Notes: generated by a model from the sequence alone, not told the origin. DNA of 64,000 nucleotides from Streptomyces sp. Edi2 (GCF_040253635.1 NZ_JBEJGX010000003.1:310001-374000), one strand, 5' to 3'. Numbered from the stretch's first letter, positions 9,203 to 19,047 are shown. Program-made: numbers and translations.

Positions 9203-9616
9203 GTGAGCAAGGCGCTGTACGTAAGGTTTCAGGGGACCAGGCGCAATTCGAGAGGTCGCTACCCCGGCGTGTTCGGCCTCGCCAACGGCCTTGCGCGGGA
9301 GGGCAAGTTGAGCGACGAGCAGTACCGCTTCTGGCGCGCCGGCAATGACTGGTACGACGCCCACTTCACCAACCCCTCGGACATCGACCCCACCGTCTAC
9401 GATCGGGACCTCAACCCCGGGGCGGTGGCCTGGTTCAAGGCCCATGCCGCGCATCTCATCGACCGGGTGGACGGATATCTGGAGCTCCTGGCCGCCCATC
9501 ACGTGCCCTGCGAGCGGATCGAGTCCACGGACCCCGGAAGGATCATTTACGAGGACGACGAGCAGGTCGTTGCCGTGCCGTGGCAAGCGGCAGAGCCAGG
9601 GGTGGCGATGCCTTGA
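9203..9616 (+). CDS. Conserved hypothetical protein
   Basis: A 137-residue protein. The GTG start at 9203 is fixed by GGAGGAG at 9191-9197. The sequence begins with KALYVRFQGTRRNSRGRYPG and contains FWRAGNDWYDAHFTNPSDID and WFKAHAAHLIDRVDGYLELL, so it is a compact, aromatic-rich soluble protein. I recognise no domain. It lies directly upstream of the large regulator gene with a gap of 40 bases, so the two may be cotranscribed. Confidence 0.7.
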   Translation: MSKALYVRFQGTRRNSRGRYPGVFGLANGLAREGKLSDEQYRFWRAGNDWYDAHFTNPSDIDPTVYDRDLNPGAVAWFKAHAAHLIDRVDGYLELLAAHHVPCERIESTDPGRIIYEDDEQVVAVPWQAAEPGVAMP

Positions 9617-9656
9617 CCGGGGACGGCTCCCAGGGCAACGCTGGTGCGGCTGAGGG

Positions 9657-12368
9657 ATGTTGGGCAGGATGCCTGGTGTGACGACGTCGCGGGGTTGTGA
9701 AGCATGTGGTGCGCCGCTCCCGACGCCTTCCCGGGCGGCGGGCGGCAGCACGACCGCGGGCGGCCGGCCCGCGCGCTACTGCTCCCGTGCCTGTCGGCAA
9801 CGCGCGTTCCGCCGGCGCGCGGAGCGTCGTACCCCATCCCGGGCGGAGCTTTCGGGGCACGGACTGCCGACGGCGCTCGATGCGTTCGTGGGTCGTGAGC
9901 GAGAGCTGTCGCGGTTACGTACGCTGCTGAGATCCGCGCGCCTCCTGACGCTGACGGGCCCGGGCGGAGTGGGCAAGACACGTCTGGCATTGGAGCTGGC
10001 GGGCGGTGTCCGGGGCGCCCGCGCGGGCCGGGCCCACTGGGTGGCGCTCGACTCGCTGGAGGACGGCACGCTGCTGCCGCAGGCGCTCGCCGCGGTCCTC
10101 GGGGTGCGCGAGCGCGGCGGCCGGGCCGGCGTCGAGGCAGTGATCCATGCGCTGGGCACCCGCACGGCGCTGATCGTGCTGGACAATTGCGAGCATCTGG
10201 CGGATGCCTGCGCCGGGCTGGCCGAGACGCTGCTCGTCCGTTGCCCCCGGCTGCGGATTATCGCCACCAGTCGGGAGACACTGCGAGTCCCCGGCGAGGT
10301 CGTCTTCCGTGTCGGCGAATTGTCGCTCTCGCCACCGGACGGGGACCACGACTTTGCCGAGCCACTGCGGTCGGAGGCAGTCAGGCTGTTCCTGGAACGC
10401 GCCCGGACGAGCGATGCGGAGTTCAGGCTCGGGCCCGGTGAGGCCCGTACGGTGGCCGAGATCTGCCGATGGCTGGACGGGCTGCCGCTGGCCATCGAAC
10501 TGGCGGCGGGCAGGGCGGGATCGCTCTCCCTGCCGGGCATTCTGCACGGCCTCGACGATCAGCTGTCCCTGCTGACCGACGGCAGGAGGACCGGGCCGGA
10601 GCGGCATCGCGAGTTGGGGGCGGCGATCGACTGGAGCCACCGCCTGCTGGATCCGCTGGAAAGAGTGGTCTTCCGGCGGCTGTCGGTGCTCGGGGGCGGC
10701 TTCGACGCGCAGGGAGCCGCCGCGGTCTGCGCCGAGGGAGAGGGTGGCGGTCGGAGCGGCAGCGTACCGCGCACGGAAACGATCGGTCGTCGCGACCCGC
10801 ACCGCCTCGTGCGCCGGGAGCAGGTGTTGCGCGTGATCTGCGCGCTGGAGGCCAAGTCTCTGGTCGTGAGGGTACGCGGGGATGAGCCACGGGGCACGGC
10901 GAGGTTCCGGCAGCTGAGTGCCATCCGGGCCTACGGAATGGAACGGCTCGCGGAAGCCGGGGAGCTGCAGGACACGTGGGACCGGGCGCTCGACTGGCTG
11001 GTGGAGCGGGCCGCGGGAGCCGTCGCGCCGGAGACGTTCCCCGACACCGCCGAGGGGCCCCTCGCCCAGGAGCAGGGGAACCTCACGGCGGCCGTCGCCC
11101 ACGCCGCCTCCCGCTCCGACCGCCGGTACCTCCCCCTTGCGGTCGCGCTGGCTCGTTTGCTGTACCAACAGGAGCAGCTGACGGCCGCGCGCACGCTGCT
11201 GTCGGAGGTCTTGGAGCGGGCGCCCGACCACGAGGACCGCGGAGCGGCGTTGGCGCTGGCCGCGCGGTCGGCATGTCTGCAGGACGACCATGCCGCGGCC
11301 CTCACCTTCGCTCATGAGGCCGTCGCCGCCGGGCGGAGCGGACGGCATCCCGCCGAGCGGAGCGGGCGGCATCCCGCCGAGCGGAGCGGGCGGCATCCCG
11401 CCGGGCTGGCCAATGCCCTGGACGCGCTGGCGGCCGCCCGGCTGTGCCGGGGCGAGTTCTCCGAGGCCGTCGCCGTTTTCGCCGAGTGTCTCGATGTGGT
11501 CCAGATGCTCGGCCGTCCACTGGACCTCGCGCTCTGCCGGCACCATCTGGCGTGGGCGCTGCTCCACACGGGCGGGGCCGTACAGGCCGAGCAACTGATG
11601 CAGCAGTGTCTTCCCGAGCTGGAAGCACGGGCACCGCAGGGTCAGTTGACCGCCGCTCTGCACACCGCAGGAGCGATCCGGCTGGCGCAGGGCGACGTGG
11701 ACGCCGCCGAGCGGAAGTTCGCCGAAGTGCTGCTCAAGACGCCGCCCGGCGAGAGCTACCACGCGCTCTACCCGTTGGAAGGGCTGGCCATCGTGTCGGC
11801 CGAGCGGGGGGACCTGGAGCGCTCGCTGCGGCTGTACGCGGCGGCCGCCGCGATACGGCGGCGCATCGACACCGAGCCGGAGGCGCACTGGTGGGAGCGG
11901 GTGGAGGCGGCGGTGGCGCGGGCCAAGGACGGGATTCCTCCCTCCGGGGTCAAGGCAGCGATGGCAGCGGGTCGCCGGCTCCGGGGAGCGCGGTTGGTCG
12001 CGTATGCGCTGCACGGCACGCCGCTTCGTTCCACGGGAGGCGACAGTGAACACGTCCGTTCCAAAGGACGCGACGGTGCGGAGGTCCGTTCCGCAGGAGG
12101 CGACAGTGACCAGGAAGTGAGGTCCGGCCGAGTCGGCATGGCCGCGCAGCCCCCGCTGACCGGACGTGAGTCGGCGGTCGCCGAGCTGGTCTCCGAAGGA
12201 CTGACCAACCAGCAGATCGCCTCGCATCTGGGCCTCTCCAAGAGCACCGTGGCCAGCCATCTGGACCGGGTCCGGGACAAGTGGGGGGTCAGATCCCGTA
12301 CGCAGATCGCCGTCCGGGCCGCGGGACGGGCAGCGGGACGGGCAGCGGGCGCCGAGCCCGGTCACTGA
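9657..12368 (+). CDS. Zinc-knuckle / NB-ARC-type ATPase / LuxR-HTH regulator
   Basis: A 903-residue transcriptional regulator. Domains in order: an N-terminal Cys cluster (CEACG, then RYCSRACRQRAFRRR, residues about 14-58), a P-loop ATPase (TLTGPGGVGKTRLALELAG, with LIVLDNCEHL as Walker B), a helical repeat region, and a C-terminal LuxR-type helix-turn-helix (LTGRESAVAELVSEGLTNQQ through SKSTVASHLDRVRDKWGVRS). It contains a TTA leucine codon at 9915-9917, so translation should depend on the bldA tRNA if the organism follows the Streptomyces rule. A 24-bp triplication (11333-11404) and a repetitive linker before the HTH are unusual. The regulator at 39754 has the same architecture. Exact start uncertain: ATG 9657, ATG 9669 or GTG 9678. 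Confidence 0.85.
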   Translation: MLGRMPGVTTSRGCEACGAPLPTPSRAAGGSTTAGGRPARYCSRACRQRAFRRRAERRTPSRAELSGHGLPTALDAFVGRERELSRLRTLLRSARLLTLTGPGGVGKTRLALELAGGVRGARAGRAHWVALDSLEDGTLLPQALAAVLGVRERGGRAGVEAVIHALGTRTALIVLDNCEHLADACAGLAETLLVRCPRLRIIATSRETLRVPGEVVFRVGELSLSPPDGDHDFAEPLRSEAVRLFLERARTSDAEFRLGPGEARTVAEICRWLDGLPLAIELAAGRAGSLSLPGILHGLDDQLSLLTDGRRTGPERHRELGAAIDWSHRLLDPLERVVFRRLSVLGGGFDAQGAAAVCAEGEGGGRSGSVPRTETIGRRDPHRLVRREQVLRVICALEAKSLVVRVRGDEPRGTARFRQLSAIRAYGMERLAEAGELQDTWDRALDWLVERAAGAVAPETFPDTAEGPLAQEQGNLTAAVAHAASRSDRRYLPLAVALARLLYQQEQLTAARTLLSEVLERAPDHEDRGAALALAARSACLQDDHAAALTFAHEAVAAGRSGRHPAERSGRHPAERSGRHPAGLANALDALAAARLCRGEFSEAVAVFAECLDVVQMLGRPLDLALCRHHLAWALLHTGGAVQAEQLMQQCLPELEARAPQGQLTAALHTAGAIRLAQGDVDAAERKFAEVLLKTPPGESYHALYPLEGLAIVSAERGDLERSLRLYAAAAAIRRRIDTEPEAHWWERVEAAVARAKDGIPPSGVKAAMAAGRRLRGARLVAYALHGTPLRSTGGDSEHVRSKGRDGAEVRSAGGDSDQEVRSGRVGMAAQPPLTGRESAVAELVSEGLTNQQIASHLGLSKSTVASHLDRVRDKWGVRSRTQIAVRAAGRAAGRAAGAEPGH
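11333..11404 (+). repeat. Three 24-bp in-frame repeats in the regulator gene
   Basis: Three near-identical 24-bp units begin at 11333, 11357 and 11381. Each encodes the octapeptide RSGRHPAE or a close variant. The unit is a multiple of three, so copy-number change would keep the frame. Confidence 0.9.
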
Positions 12369-12889
12369 ACCCAGGCGGCCACACCGATCGCGGGCGGGCG
12401 GTCCAGGCCGGTCCCCTTCCCGGTCCCGGTCCCGGTCCCAGCCCTGGTCCAAGCGCCAGCCCCAGCCCCGGTCCCGGCCCCGGTCCGAGCGTCCCCTCCC
12501 CCTCCCACTCCCACTCCCACTCCCGCACACCAGTGGTTTCGTCACGCGCACAACTCGCCGGTCATCCGACCGATGCGGAGGCCGACACGACATCGGAGGC
12601 TGAGCGGAAGAGAGCGCACCCGAAGGGGCGGCCGGCCATCCCGACCCCGCCCCCGCCGGCCAACCCGCAAAGGGCCATCCCCCGGACCCGCACCACAGGC
12701 ACCGGGACGACGGTCACAGGGACAAGGGCAGGACGAGCCTCACAGGAATGGCCGTCGCCATGACACCACCGACGACCGCCACAGTCAGCCGTTCGTCACA
12801 TCGCCACCGCTGACCCGGCCATCCGGACGCCCGGCCGTCCGTCCCCCTCGGGTGCCCCGTCCATGAGTTCCTTCCGGCAAGGAGATGCG
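12369..12889. other. Low-complexity intergenic region
   Basis: About 520 bases lie between the regulator and the dioxygenase gene. 12410-12535 is a run of degenerate hexamers (CCGGTC, then CTCCCA). Open frames here encode only Gly/Pro or Ser/His repeats and are not credible genes. The distal part probably holds the promoter of the dioxygenase gene. Confidence 0.6.
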
Positions 12890-13648
12890 ATGCGGTACGC
12901 CGACGATATGAGCCAGGGGGCTGCAACCGGCCCGGTGCCCCCGACGCGGGAAGACGGCGAGCAGGGAAGGTCCAGGAGGTCCTTCATCAAGTCCACTTCC
13001 GCAGGCGTGACCTCCGTGGCCCTCGGGGTGGGCGTGGCGGCCTCGGCCGGCCCCACTGCCGAGGCCACGGAGCCGCGCCGGCCGGCGACGGCACGGCGAG
13101 CGGCGGTCCCGCTCGCCGTCACCCCGGCCTGCTCGGGCCACGAGACTCCGGCGTCCATCGAAGGCCCGTTGTTCAAGCCCAACTCTCCCGCACGGGGCGA
13201 TCTGATCACACCGGGCATCCGCGGGGTACGGCTCGACCTCAGCGGAGTCGTGTACGACACCGCCTGCAAGCCGCTGCCCGACACGCTCATCGAGTTCTGG
13301 CAGTGCGACCAGAACGGCGACTACGACACCTCCGGGTTCTCGCTCCGCGGGCACCAGTACACGGACAGCCGAGGTGCCTACCTGCTCCGGACGATCATCC
13401 CCCGGGATTACTGGGGCCGTTGGGGCCAACGGGCACCGCACATCCACACCCGGGTGCAGGCGTCCGGCGGCCCCGTCCTCGTCACCCAGCTGTACTTCCC
13501 CGACGACACCCAGGCGTACGGCAGGGACTTCGCCGCCCTCAACGCCGCCGACCGGCTGCTCAACCGCGCCTGCACCATCGGTCTCAGTGGTCCGGCGGAC
13601 GGCCGCTACACCGGCACCTTCGACTTCGTGATCACCACCAAGGTCTAA
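12890..13648 (+). CDS. Tat-exported intradiol ring-cleavage dioxygenase
   Basis: The ATG at 12890 is preceded by AAGGAG at 12880-12885, which favours it over the ATG at 12863; the protein is then 252 residues. A Tat signal (RSRRSFIKSTSAGVTSVALG) lies near residue 30-50. The dioxygenase core follows: CSGHETPASIEGPLF, GVVYDTACKPLPDTLIEFWQ, the Tyr-containing GDYDTSGF, YLLRTIIPRDYWGRW, and HIHTRVQ with the metal-binding His pair. These are the Tyr2-His2 Fe(III) ligands of catechol/protocatechuate-type intradiol enzymes. Extracellular members of this group act on aromatic compounds outside the cell. The natural substrate is unknown. The secreted protein gene at 13739 follows. Confidence 0.88.
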   Translation: MRYADDMSQGAATGPVPPTREDGEQGRSRRSFIKSTSAGVTSVALGVGVAASAGPTAEATEPRRPATARRAAVPLAVTPACSGHETPASIEGPLFKPNSPARGDLITPGIRGVRLDLSGVVYDTACKPLPDTLIEFWQCDQNGDYDTSGFSLRGHQYTDSRGAYLLRTIIPRDYWGRWGQRAPHIHTRVQASGGPVLVTQLYFPDDTQAYGRDFAALNAADRLLNRACTIGLSGPADGRYTGTFDFVITTKV

Positions 13649-13738
13649 GGGGTGTCCCCCCGGCAAGCAGATGGGCGCACGCCCGTCGGCCAACCGCCCG
13701 TGCTCAGACCTGTTCCCCCACCTGACAAGGAAGTCCGC

Positions 13739-14917
13739 ATGCCCTCGAGTAACCCCCTGCCCAAGCGGCGTCCCGGCCGGGCAGCGCTGTCGGCGGCGTT
13801 TGCCGCCACCGTGGTCACCGGGGCACTGGCCCTGACCGGCCTGAACGGTGAACCCGCGGCATCCGCAGCCTCTGCGGCAGCCACCGTTCCCGCCCCGCCC
13901 TCCCTCTCTTCCGCCTCCCGCGCGGACCGGTGGCAGGCGACACCGGTGCCCGTCAAGAAGGGCGATCTGACCGCCATAGCGGCGCTGAGTGACAAAGAGG
14001 CCTGGGCAGTGGGCAATCGGCTGAAGAGTGCCACCGCTCTGGAAGCCGTCGCGCTGCGCTGGGACGGGACGTCCTGGACCCAGGAATCCACACTGCCGGA
14101 GAACAGCTTTCCGCAGGCCCTCGCCGTCCGGTCGGCCGCCGACATCTGGACGGTGGGCAGCGCGTCGGTGCACTGGGACGGCACCAAGTGGACCACGTAC
14201 CAGCTGGACCGCGATCCGGGCGGCCGGGTCGTCCCCGACGCCGTGACGACGACATCCGACGGGAAGGCCTGGACCGTGGGCCGGGCGATGGACCGGTCGG
14301 TCAAGGACGGAGTCCCGGCCATCCAGTCGTGGGACGGCAAGAGCTGGCACCGGCAGACCCTGCCCGATGTCGGCAAGGGCGAGCTCACCAGCGTAACGGC
14401 CGTCGCTCCGGACGACATCTGGGCGGCCGGCGCCGCGTACGCTCCCGATGCCACGTCACGGCAGACGGCGCTGCTGCTGCACTGGAACGGCAGCAGTTGG
14501 AAGCGCGTCACCGCGCCGGGCCCTCAGGGCTCCCATCACTGGCTCGGCGGCATCACCGCGTTCGGCGCCGATGACATCTGGGCCGTGGGCGGCAGCACTT
14601 CCGGCAGTACCGAACGTCCCCTGGCCGTGCACTGGAACGGCACCGCCTGGACGCAGGCAAAGACGCCGAACGTGGCGGACGGCCGGCTGCGGGCCGTCGG
14701 CAAGGCGGGCAACGGCGACCTGTGGGCCGTCGGAGGCAAGGGCGCCGCGCCCGTGGCTCTGCGGTGGAACCGAGAGGCCGGTCGCTGGGACGCTGCTTCG
14801 GCTCCGGGCATCGTCGTACGGAGCTTCACCACGGTGCCCAGGAGCGCCGACCTCTGGGCGGCCGGTATCGCCGGACAAGGAGACCTCGTGCCGGCGATCA
14901 CCCGACTGAGGGGCTGA
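13739..14917 (+). CDS. Secreted repeat (beta-propeller-like) protein
   Basis: A 392-residue protein starting MPSSNPLPKRRPGRAALSAA with AAGGAA 6-11 bases upstream. The N-terminal 45 residues form a signal peptide (ATVVTGALALTG, then AASAASAAA). The body carries at least five copies of a motif of the type DIWAVG-x(n)-HWNG-x-W (for example DDIWAAGAAY with LLLHWNGSSWKRV, and DDIWAVGGST with AVHWNGTAWTQ). Regular repeats of this kind suggest a beta-propeller. No enzymatic residues are recognised. It lies 90 bases after the dioxygenase gene on the same strand and may be cotranscribed. Confidence 0.75.
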   Translation: MPSSNPLPKRRPGRAALSAAFAATVVTGALALTGLNGEPAASAASAAATVPAPPSLSSASRADRWQATPVPVKKGDLTAIAALSDKEAWAVGNRLKSATALEAVALRWDGTSWTQESTLPENSFPQALAVRSAADIWTVGSASVHWDGTKWTTYQLDRDPGGRVVPDAVTTTSDGKAWTVGRAMDRSVKDGVPAIQSWDGKSWHRQTLPDVGKGELTSVTAVAPDDIWAAGAAYAPDATSRQTALLLHWNGSSWKRVTAPGPQGSHHWLGGITAFGADDIWAVGGSTSGSTERPLAVHWNGTAWTQAKTPNVADGRLRAVGKAGNGDLWAVGGKGAAPVALRWNREAGRWDAASAPGIVVRSFTTVPRSADLWAAGIAGQGDLVPAITRLRG

Positions 14918-15089
14918 GCCGACGATCACCCGACCGAGGAGCTGAGCCGGCGATCACTGGGCCGACGGGCTGAGCCGACGGTCACCGTGGGGGTGGACAG
15001 GGCGCCTGTCGTCCGTCCACTCCTCCGGCAGTGGGTGGCACAGGCCCGCCGTCGGCCGACGAACACCGGCTCCCCCCCGGGACCGGACT

Positions 15090-16025
15090 TCAGTGCGCGA
15101 TGCCGTCGATCAGCTCGCGGGCGCCCTGACGCAGCAGCGCGACGGCCACGGACGTGCCGAGCGTCTCCGGGGTGAGCGGGCCGGCCCATTCGTGCGCATG
15201 GAGGACCGTCTTGCCGTCCGGGGTGAACACACAGGCACGCAGCGACAGTTCGCCGCGCCGGTCGGTCTTGGCGTAGCCGGCGATCGGGCTGTTGCAGTGG
15301 CCCTGCAGCACGTGCAGCAGCATGCGTTCGGCGGTGGTCTCCTGGAAGGTCCGGGGGTGGCCCAGACCGCTGACGGCATCGATGGTGTCGGTATCGTCCT
15401 CGCGGCACTGCAGCGCCAGCACGCCCGCGCCGATGGGCGGGCACATCTCGTCCACCGACAGGATCTGGGTGATCACGTCCGTACGGCCGATGCGCTCGAG
15501 ACCGGAGACGGCCAGCAGCAGTGCGTCCGCGTCACCGGCCGCCAGCTTCTCCATCCGGCGGTTGGCGTTGCCGCGCATCGGCACACACTGCAGGTGCGGG
15601 TGGGAGGCGGCGAGCTGGGCGATCCGGCGGACCGAGGAGGTACCGATGCGGGTGCCGTCGGGGAGTTCGTCGAGGGTGAGCCCACCGGGGTGAATCAGTG
15701 CGTCGCGGACGTCATCGCGTTCGAGGAAGGCGGCGAAAGTGGTGCCGGCCGGCAGCGGGCGGTCCCCCGGGATGTCCTTGACGCAGTGCACCGCGAGGTC
15801 CGCCTCACCGGCCAGGAGGGCGGCGTCGACCTCCTTGGTGAACGCTCCCTTGCCCTCGACCTGGGACAGGGCACCCATCCAGCGGTCGCCGGTCGTCTTG
15901 ACCGGGATGACCTCGGTGGCGATGCCGGGATGGAGGGCGGCGAGTTCGGCGCGGACGCGCTCCACCTGTGCCAGGGCCATCGGCGAGTCGCGGGAGACGA
16001 TACGGATCAGTTCAGGGGCGGACAT
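15090..16025 (-). CDS. hemC: Hydroxymethylbilane synthase (porphobilinogen deaminase)
   Basis: A 311-residue protein that starts [20 protein letters not shown]; the longer upstream frame (to 16271) runs through repeats and is rejected. Family marks: [73 protein letters not shown], and the dipyrromethane-cofactor Cys in [15 protein letters not shown]. It condenses four porphobilinogen units to hydroxymethylbilane in tetrapyrrole synthesis. The N-terminal motif is [10 protein letters not shown], where most HemC proteins have TR-x-S-x-LA. No other hem gene is nearby, so this is probably a second, isolated copy. Confidence 0.9.
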   Translation of the reverse strand: MSAPELIRIVSRDSPMALAQVERVRAELAALHPGIATEVIPVKTTGDRWMGALSQVEGKGAFTKEVDAALLAGEADLAVHCVKDIPGDRPLPAGTTFAAFLERDDVRDALIHPGGLTLDELPDGTRIGTSSVRRIAQLAASHPHLQCVPMRGNANRRMEKLAAGDADALLLAVSGLERIGRTDVITQILSVDEMCPPIGAGVLALQCREDDTDTIDAVSGLGHPRTFQETTAERMLLHVLQGHCNSPIAGYAKTDRRGELSLRACVFTPDGKTVLHAHEWAGPLTPETLGTSVAVALLRQGARELIDGIAH

Positions 16026-16146
16026 GCGCCCACGATAGTCCGTCAGATGCGCGGGGCCCGCCACCAACGGGCCCGGCCCGCCCGCACTTCCGCACCCGCA
16101 CGGTACGGTCCCCGCGCCGTACGGCCCCGCGCGGTACGGTCCCCGC

Positions 16147-16806
16147 ATGACCCGATCGACCGAAGCCGACATCCTGCCGTCCTCAGCCGTCGCCGCGGAT
16201 GATCTCGACCGCGCCGTCCAGCTCGCGGTGGCCGTGCTGCGCGAGGCGCCCCCAGCCGCGTGGGACGGCAAGGCGGGCTCGCTGGAGTGGGACTGCTGGG
16301 AGACCGTCGAACACCTCAGCGACGATCTGTTCGCCTACGCCGTTCAACTGGGGCCCCGGAGGCCGCCGTTGGAGGGCCCGGTGCCTTTCGTGTGGGAGAG
16401 CCGGCGGCCGGGCGGTCCCTCGAACGCCGTGCACGCCGACCGTGCGGCGGGTCCTGTCGGGCTGCTGCAGGTGCTGGAGGCGAGCGGCGCCCTACTGGTG
16501 GCCATGGTGCGTACGACGCCGCCGCGGGTGCGTGCCCACCATGTGTTCGGGGTGTCGGACCCGGAGGGCTTCGCCGCGATGGGCACCGTGGAGACGCTGG
16601 TGCACACCCACGACCTGGCACAAGGGCTCCAGCTCGTCTGGAACCCGCCCGCCGACGTCTGCGCGCGGGTGCTCGCCCGGCTGTTTCCGGATGTCCCGGA
16701 GGCCGCCGATCCCTGGCGCACCCTGTTGTGGGCCACCGGGCGCGCCGAACTGCCGGGGTACCCTCGCCGCACCGCCTGGCGCTGGTACGGCAGCGTTCGG
16801 GGATGA
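16147..16806 (+). CDS. DinB/mycothiol-dependent maleylpyruvate isomerase-like protein
   Basis: A 219-residue protein. The N-terminal four-helix bundle has the DinB-like pattern [20 protein letters not shown], and later [15 protein letters not shown] supplies the His-x3-Asp-type metal ligands seen in mycothiol-dependent enzymes. It ends with [18 protein letters not shown]. This places it in the maleylpyruvate-isomerase/DinB superfamily common in actinobacteria, but the substrate cannot be named. GTACGGTCCCCGC is repeated just upstream (16098-16146). It is divergent from hemC. Confidence 0.7.
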   Translation: MTRSTEADILPSSAVAADDLDRAVQLAVAVLREAPPAAWDGKAGSLEWDCWETVEHLSDDLFAYAVQLGPRRPPLEGPVPFVWESRRPGGPSNAVHADRAAGPVGLLQVLEASGALLVAMVRTTPPRVRAHHVFGVSDPEGFAAMGTVETLVHTHDLAQGLQLVWNPPADVCARVLARLFPDVPEAADPWRTLLWATGRAELPGYPRRTAWRWYGSVRG

Positions 16807-16816
16807 CTTCCCGCTG

Positions 16817-16984
16817 AGGGCACGGCGCCCGGGCCGAAGGCACGACCCCGGACTGAGGGCACGGCGTTCGTACGGGGCTCGGGCCGAGGGCACGGCGCCC
16901 GGGCTGAAGGCACGGCGCCCGGGCTGAAGGCACGGCGCCCGGGCTGAAGGCACGGCGCCCGGGCTGAAGGCACGGCGCCCGGGC
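16817..16984. repeat. 20-bp tandem repeat array
   Basis: From 16891 the 20-bp unit CACGGCGCCCGGGCTGAAGG is repeated almost perfectly at 16911, 16931, 16951 and (partly) 16971. Degenerate copies extend left to about 16817. The unit includes GGCGCCCGGGC, so single strands could fold back. It lies between convergent genes. Confidence 0.9.
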
Positions 16985-17052
16985 GATTGCGCCGGCCGGA
17001 TGAACAACGGGCGCCTCACGCCGCTGCGTGCCTTCGGCCCGTCGTCCCCTTG

Positions 17053-18645
17053 TCAGTGCCGTGCCCAGGGGTGCCGCAGACGGAGCCAGAGGTCCCTGGC
17101 CCGTCGCCCCGCTTCGGTACGGCTCTTGGCCACCAGCTCCTGGGCCTGCTCCTCGCTCTCCACCATCGGGCCGGAGCCACGCAGCGGCTTGCCGGCCGTC
17201 TCGTGGAGGAAGAAGGTGGCGATGAGGCCGATGACGCCGGCCACCATGAGGTAGTAGGCGGGGACCAGGTCGTTGCCGGTCGCCTGGACCAGCGCGGAGG
17301 CAATGAGCGGTGTGGTGCCGCCGAACAGCGAGACCGAGATGTTGAAGGCGATCGACAGCGCGCCGTAGCGCAGCCGGGTCGGGAACAGTGCGGGCAGCGT
17401 CGATGCGGACGTACCGGCGAAGCACACCAGCAGGAGGCCCAGGATCAGGCATCCGAAGGCCGGCAGCAGGATGCCGCCGGCGCGGATGAGCAGCACCGCG
17501 GGCACGGCAAGGACGATCATGGCGGCGCTGCCCGCCATGAAGACGGGACGGCGGCCCCACCGGTCGGAGGTGCGGCCCACGGTGGTGATGGTGAGCACCA
17601 CGACGATCATGGTGCCGAGGACGAGCAGCTGGGCGGTGAGGGCTTTCTGACCGAGGGTCTCGGTCATGAACGTCGGCAGGTACGAGGTCACCATGTAGTT
17701 GGTGACGTTGTAGAGCAGCACCAGGCCCATGCAGATCAGCACGGCCTCCCAGTACCGGGTGAAGATCTCCTTCAGCCGTCCCTTGCCGGACTGGCGGGCC
17801 TCCTCCACCGGGTCCTCGCCGCCCGCGGCCACGGCCGCCTCCGCATCGTGGTGTGCCTGTTCGGCCTCGCGCTGGAAGGCGGGTGTCTCCTCCAGCCTCA
17901 GCCGCATGTACAGGCCGATGAGCCCCAGCGGCCCGGCGACGAGGAACGGCAGGCGCCAGCCCCAGTCCACCAAGCCGTCGTCGCCGAGCACAGCCGTGAG
18001 CAGGGTCACCAGTCCGGAACCGAGCGCATACCCGACGAAGGTGCCGAAGTCGAGCCAGCTGCCGAGGAATCCGCGGCGGGTGTCCGGTGCGTATTCGGCG
18101 ATGTAGGTGGTGGCTCCCGCGTACTCCCCGCCGGTGGAGAACCCCTGGACCAGACGGCAGATCAGCAGCAGAATCGGCGCGGCGAAGCCGACGGTGTGAT
18201 AGGCGGGCAGAAATCCGACGGCGAAGGTACTGACCGCCATCATGATCATGGTGGCGGCGAGCACGCGTTTACGGCCGATACGGTCGCCGAGCGGACCGAA
18301 TACCAAGCCACCGAGCGGCCGGACGAGAAATGCCGCGGCAAAGGTGGCAAAGGTCGATACGACCTGGGCACCGGGGGAACTCGACGGGAAGAACACCTTG
18401 CCCAAGGTGCCGGCCAGATAGGCGTAGACCCCGAAGTCGAACCACTCCATGGTGTTGCCCAGTGCCGCTGCCGACACCGCCTTGCGTACGGCGGGCCTGT
18501 CGGTGACCGTCACATCCTCGGCGCTCAGCGGCTGTTTGCGGCGGCGCAGCAGAATGCGGAGCATGCGGTCGGTGGCGGGAGTTCCCCCACGGGCCGGCTT
18601 CCGGCCCCTTCCCGGTTTCGACGGTCCTTGGCGTCCAGCGCTCAT
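17053..18645 (-). CDS. MFS transporter, metabolite:H+ symporter (ProP type)
   Basis: A 530-residue protein with a basic N-terminus of about 55 residues, then twelve predicted helices. Signatures: GNTMEWFDFGVYAYLAGTLG in helix 1, VRPLGGLVFGPLGDRIGRKR (the MFS loop 2-3 motif), RLVQGFSTGGEYAGATTYIA in helix 4, and LRLEETPAF at the end of the first half. This is the metabolite:H+ symporter subfamily that includes ProP and citrate or shikimate carriers. Transport of proline/betaine-type osmolytes or organic acids is likely but not decidable. The upstream flank is separated from the sortase gene by a strong hairpin. Confidence 0.87.
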   Translation of the reverse strand: MSAGRQGPSKPGRGRKPARGGTPATDRMLRILLRRRKQPLSAEDVTVTDRPAVRKAVSAAALGNTMEWFDFGVYAYLAGTLGKVFFPSSSPGAQVVSTFATFAAAFLVRPLGGLVFGPLGDRIGRKRVLAATMIMMAVSTFAVGFLPAYHTVGFAAPILLLICRLVQGFSTGGEYAGATTYIAEYAPDTRRGFLGSWLDFGTFVGYALGSGLVTLLTAVLGDDGLVDWGWRLPFLVAGPLGLIGLYMRLRLEETPAFQREAEQAHHDAEAAVAAGGEDPVEEARQSGKGRLKEIFTRYWEAVLICMGLVLLYNVTNYMVTSYLPTFMTETLGQKALTAQLLVLGTMIVVVLTITTVGRTSDRWGRRPVFMAGSAAMIVLAVPAVLLIRAGGILLPAFGCLILGLLLVCFAGTSASTLPALFPTRLRYGALSIAFNISVSLFGGTTPLIASALVQATGNDLVPAYYLMVAGVIGLIATFFLHETAGKPLRGSGPMVESEEQAQELVAKSRTEAGRRARDLWLRLRHPWARH

Positions 18646-18878
18646 GTCATCCCGTCAACAGGGCGGAATCGGTTTCCTCATGATTTGCCCATCGGCCCAG
18701 CATGGGCCGGCTCACCCGTGATTTCTTCGACGGTTCATTATTCCCCGGCCGATCCGTATCGGGAGAAGGCCGGGCGCCGCGTGTCGCACGAGCTGACGGG
18801 TGTCGGGGTCATGGGCCCGGCGAACCGGACAGGCGGCGGGCCGAAAGTTACGCGCCCGCAGCGCCCCGGCCGTGGCAA

Positions 18879-18910
18879 AGCCCAGGCCGACCAGAGGGTC
18901 GGCCTGGGCT
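18879..18910. terminator. Perfect 14-bp hairpin
   Basis: AGCCCAGGCCGACC at 18879-18892 pairs perfectly with 18897-18910 across the tetraloop AGAG. It lies downstream of the sortase gene and upstream of the transporter gene, both on the minus strand, and should end sortase transcription. There is no clear T-tract, as is common in Streptomyces. Confidence 0.7.
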
Positions 18911-19047
18911 GGTTCCGGGGCGCCTGGGGCATCTCCGGGAGGGGAGGAGAGGCCACCGGGAGAAAACTCCTGGTGGAGCCTCCTGGTGGCCCTCGTGCAA
19001 GAGGTCTCCTGGGAGCGGGCTCCCGGGCGGCCCCGAACCGGAAGGGC

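Noticed and set aside
12281..12763. Gly/Pro-rich frame after the first regulator
   Set aside because: It arises from hexamer repeats. No start signal and no family-like sequence.
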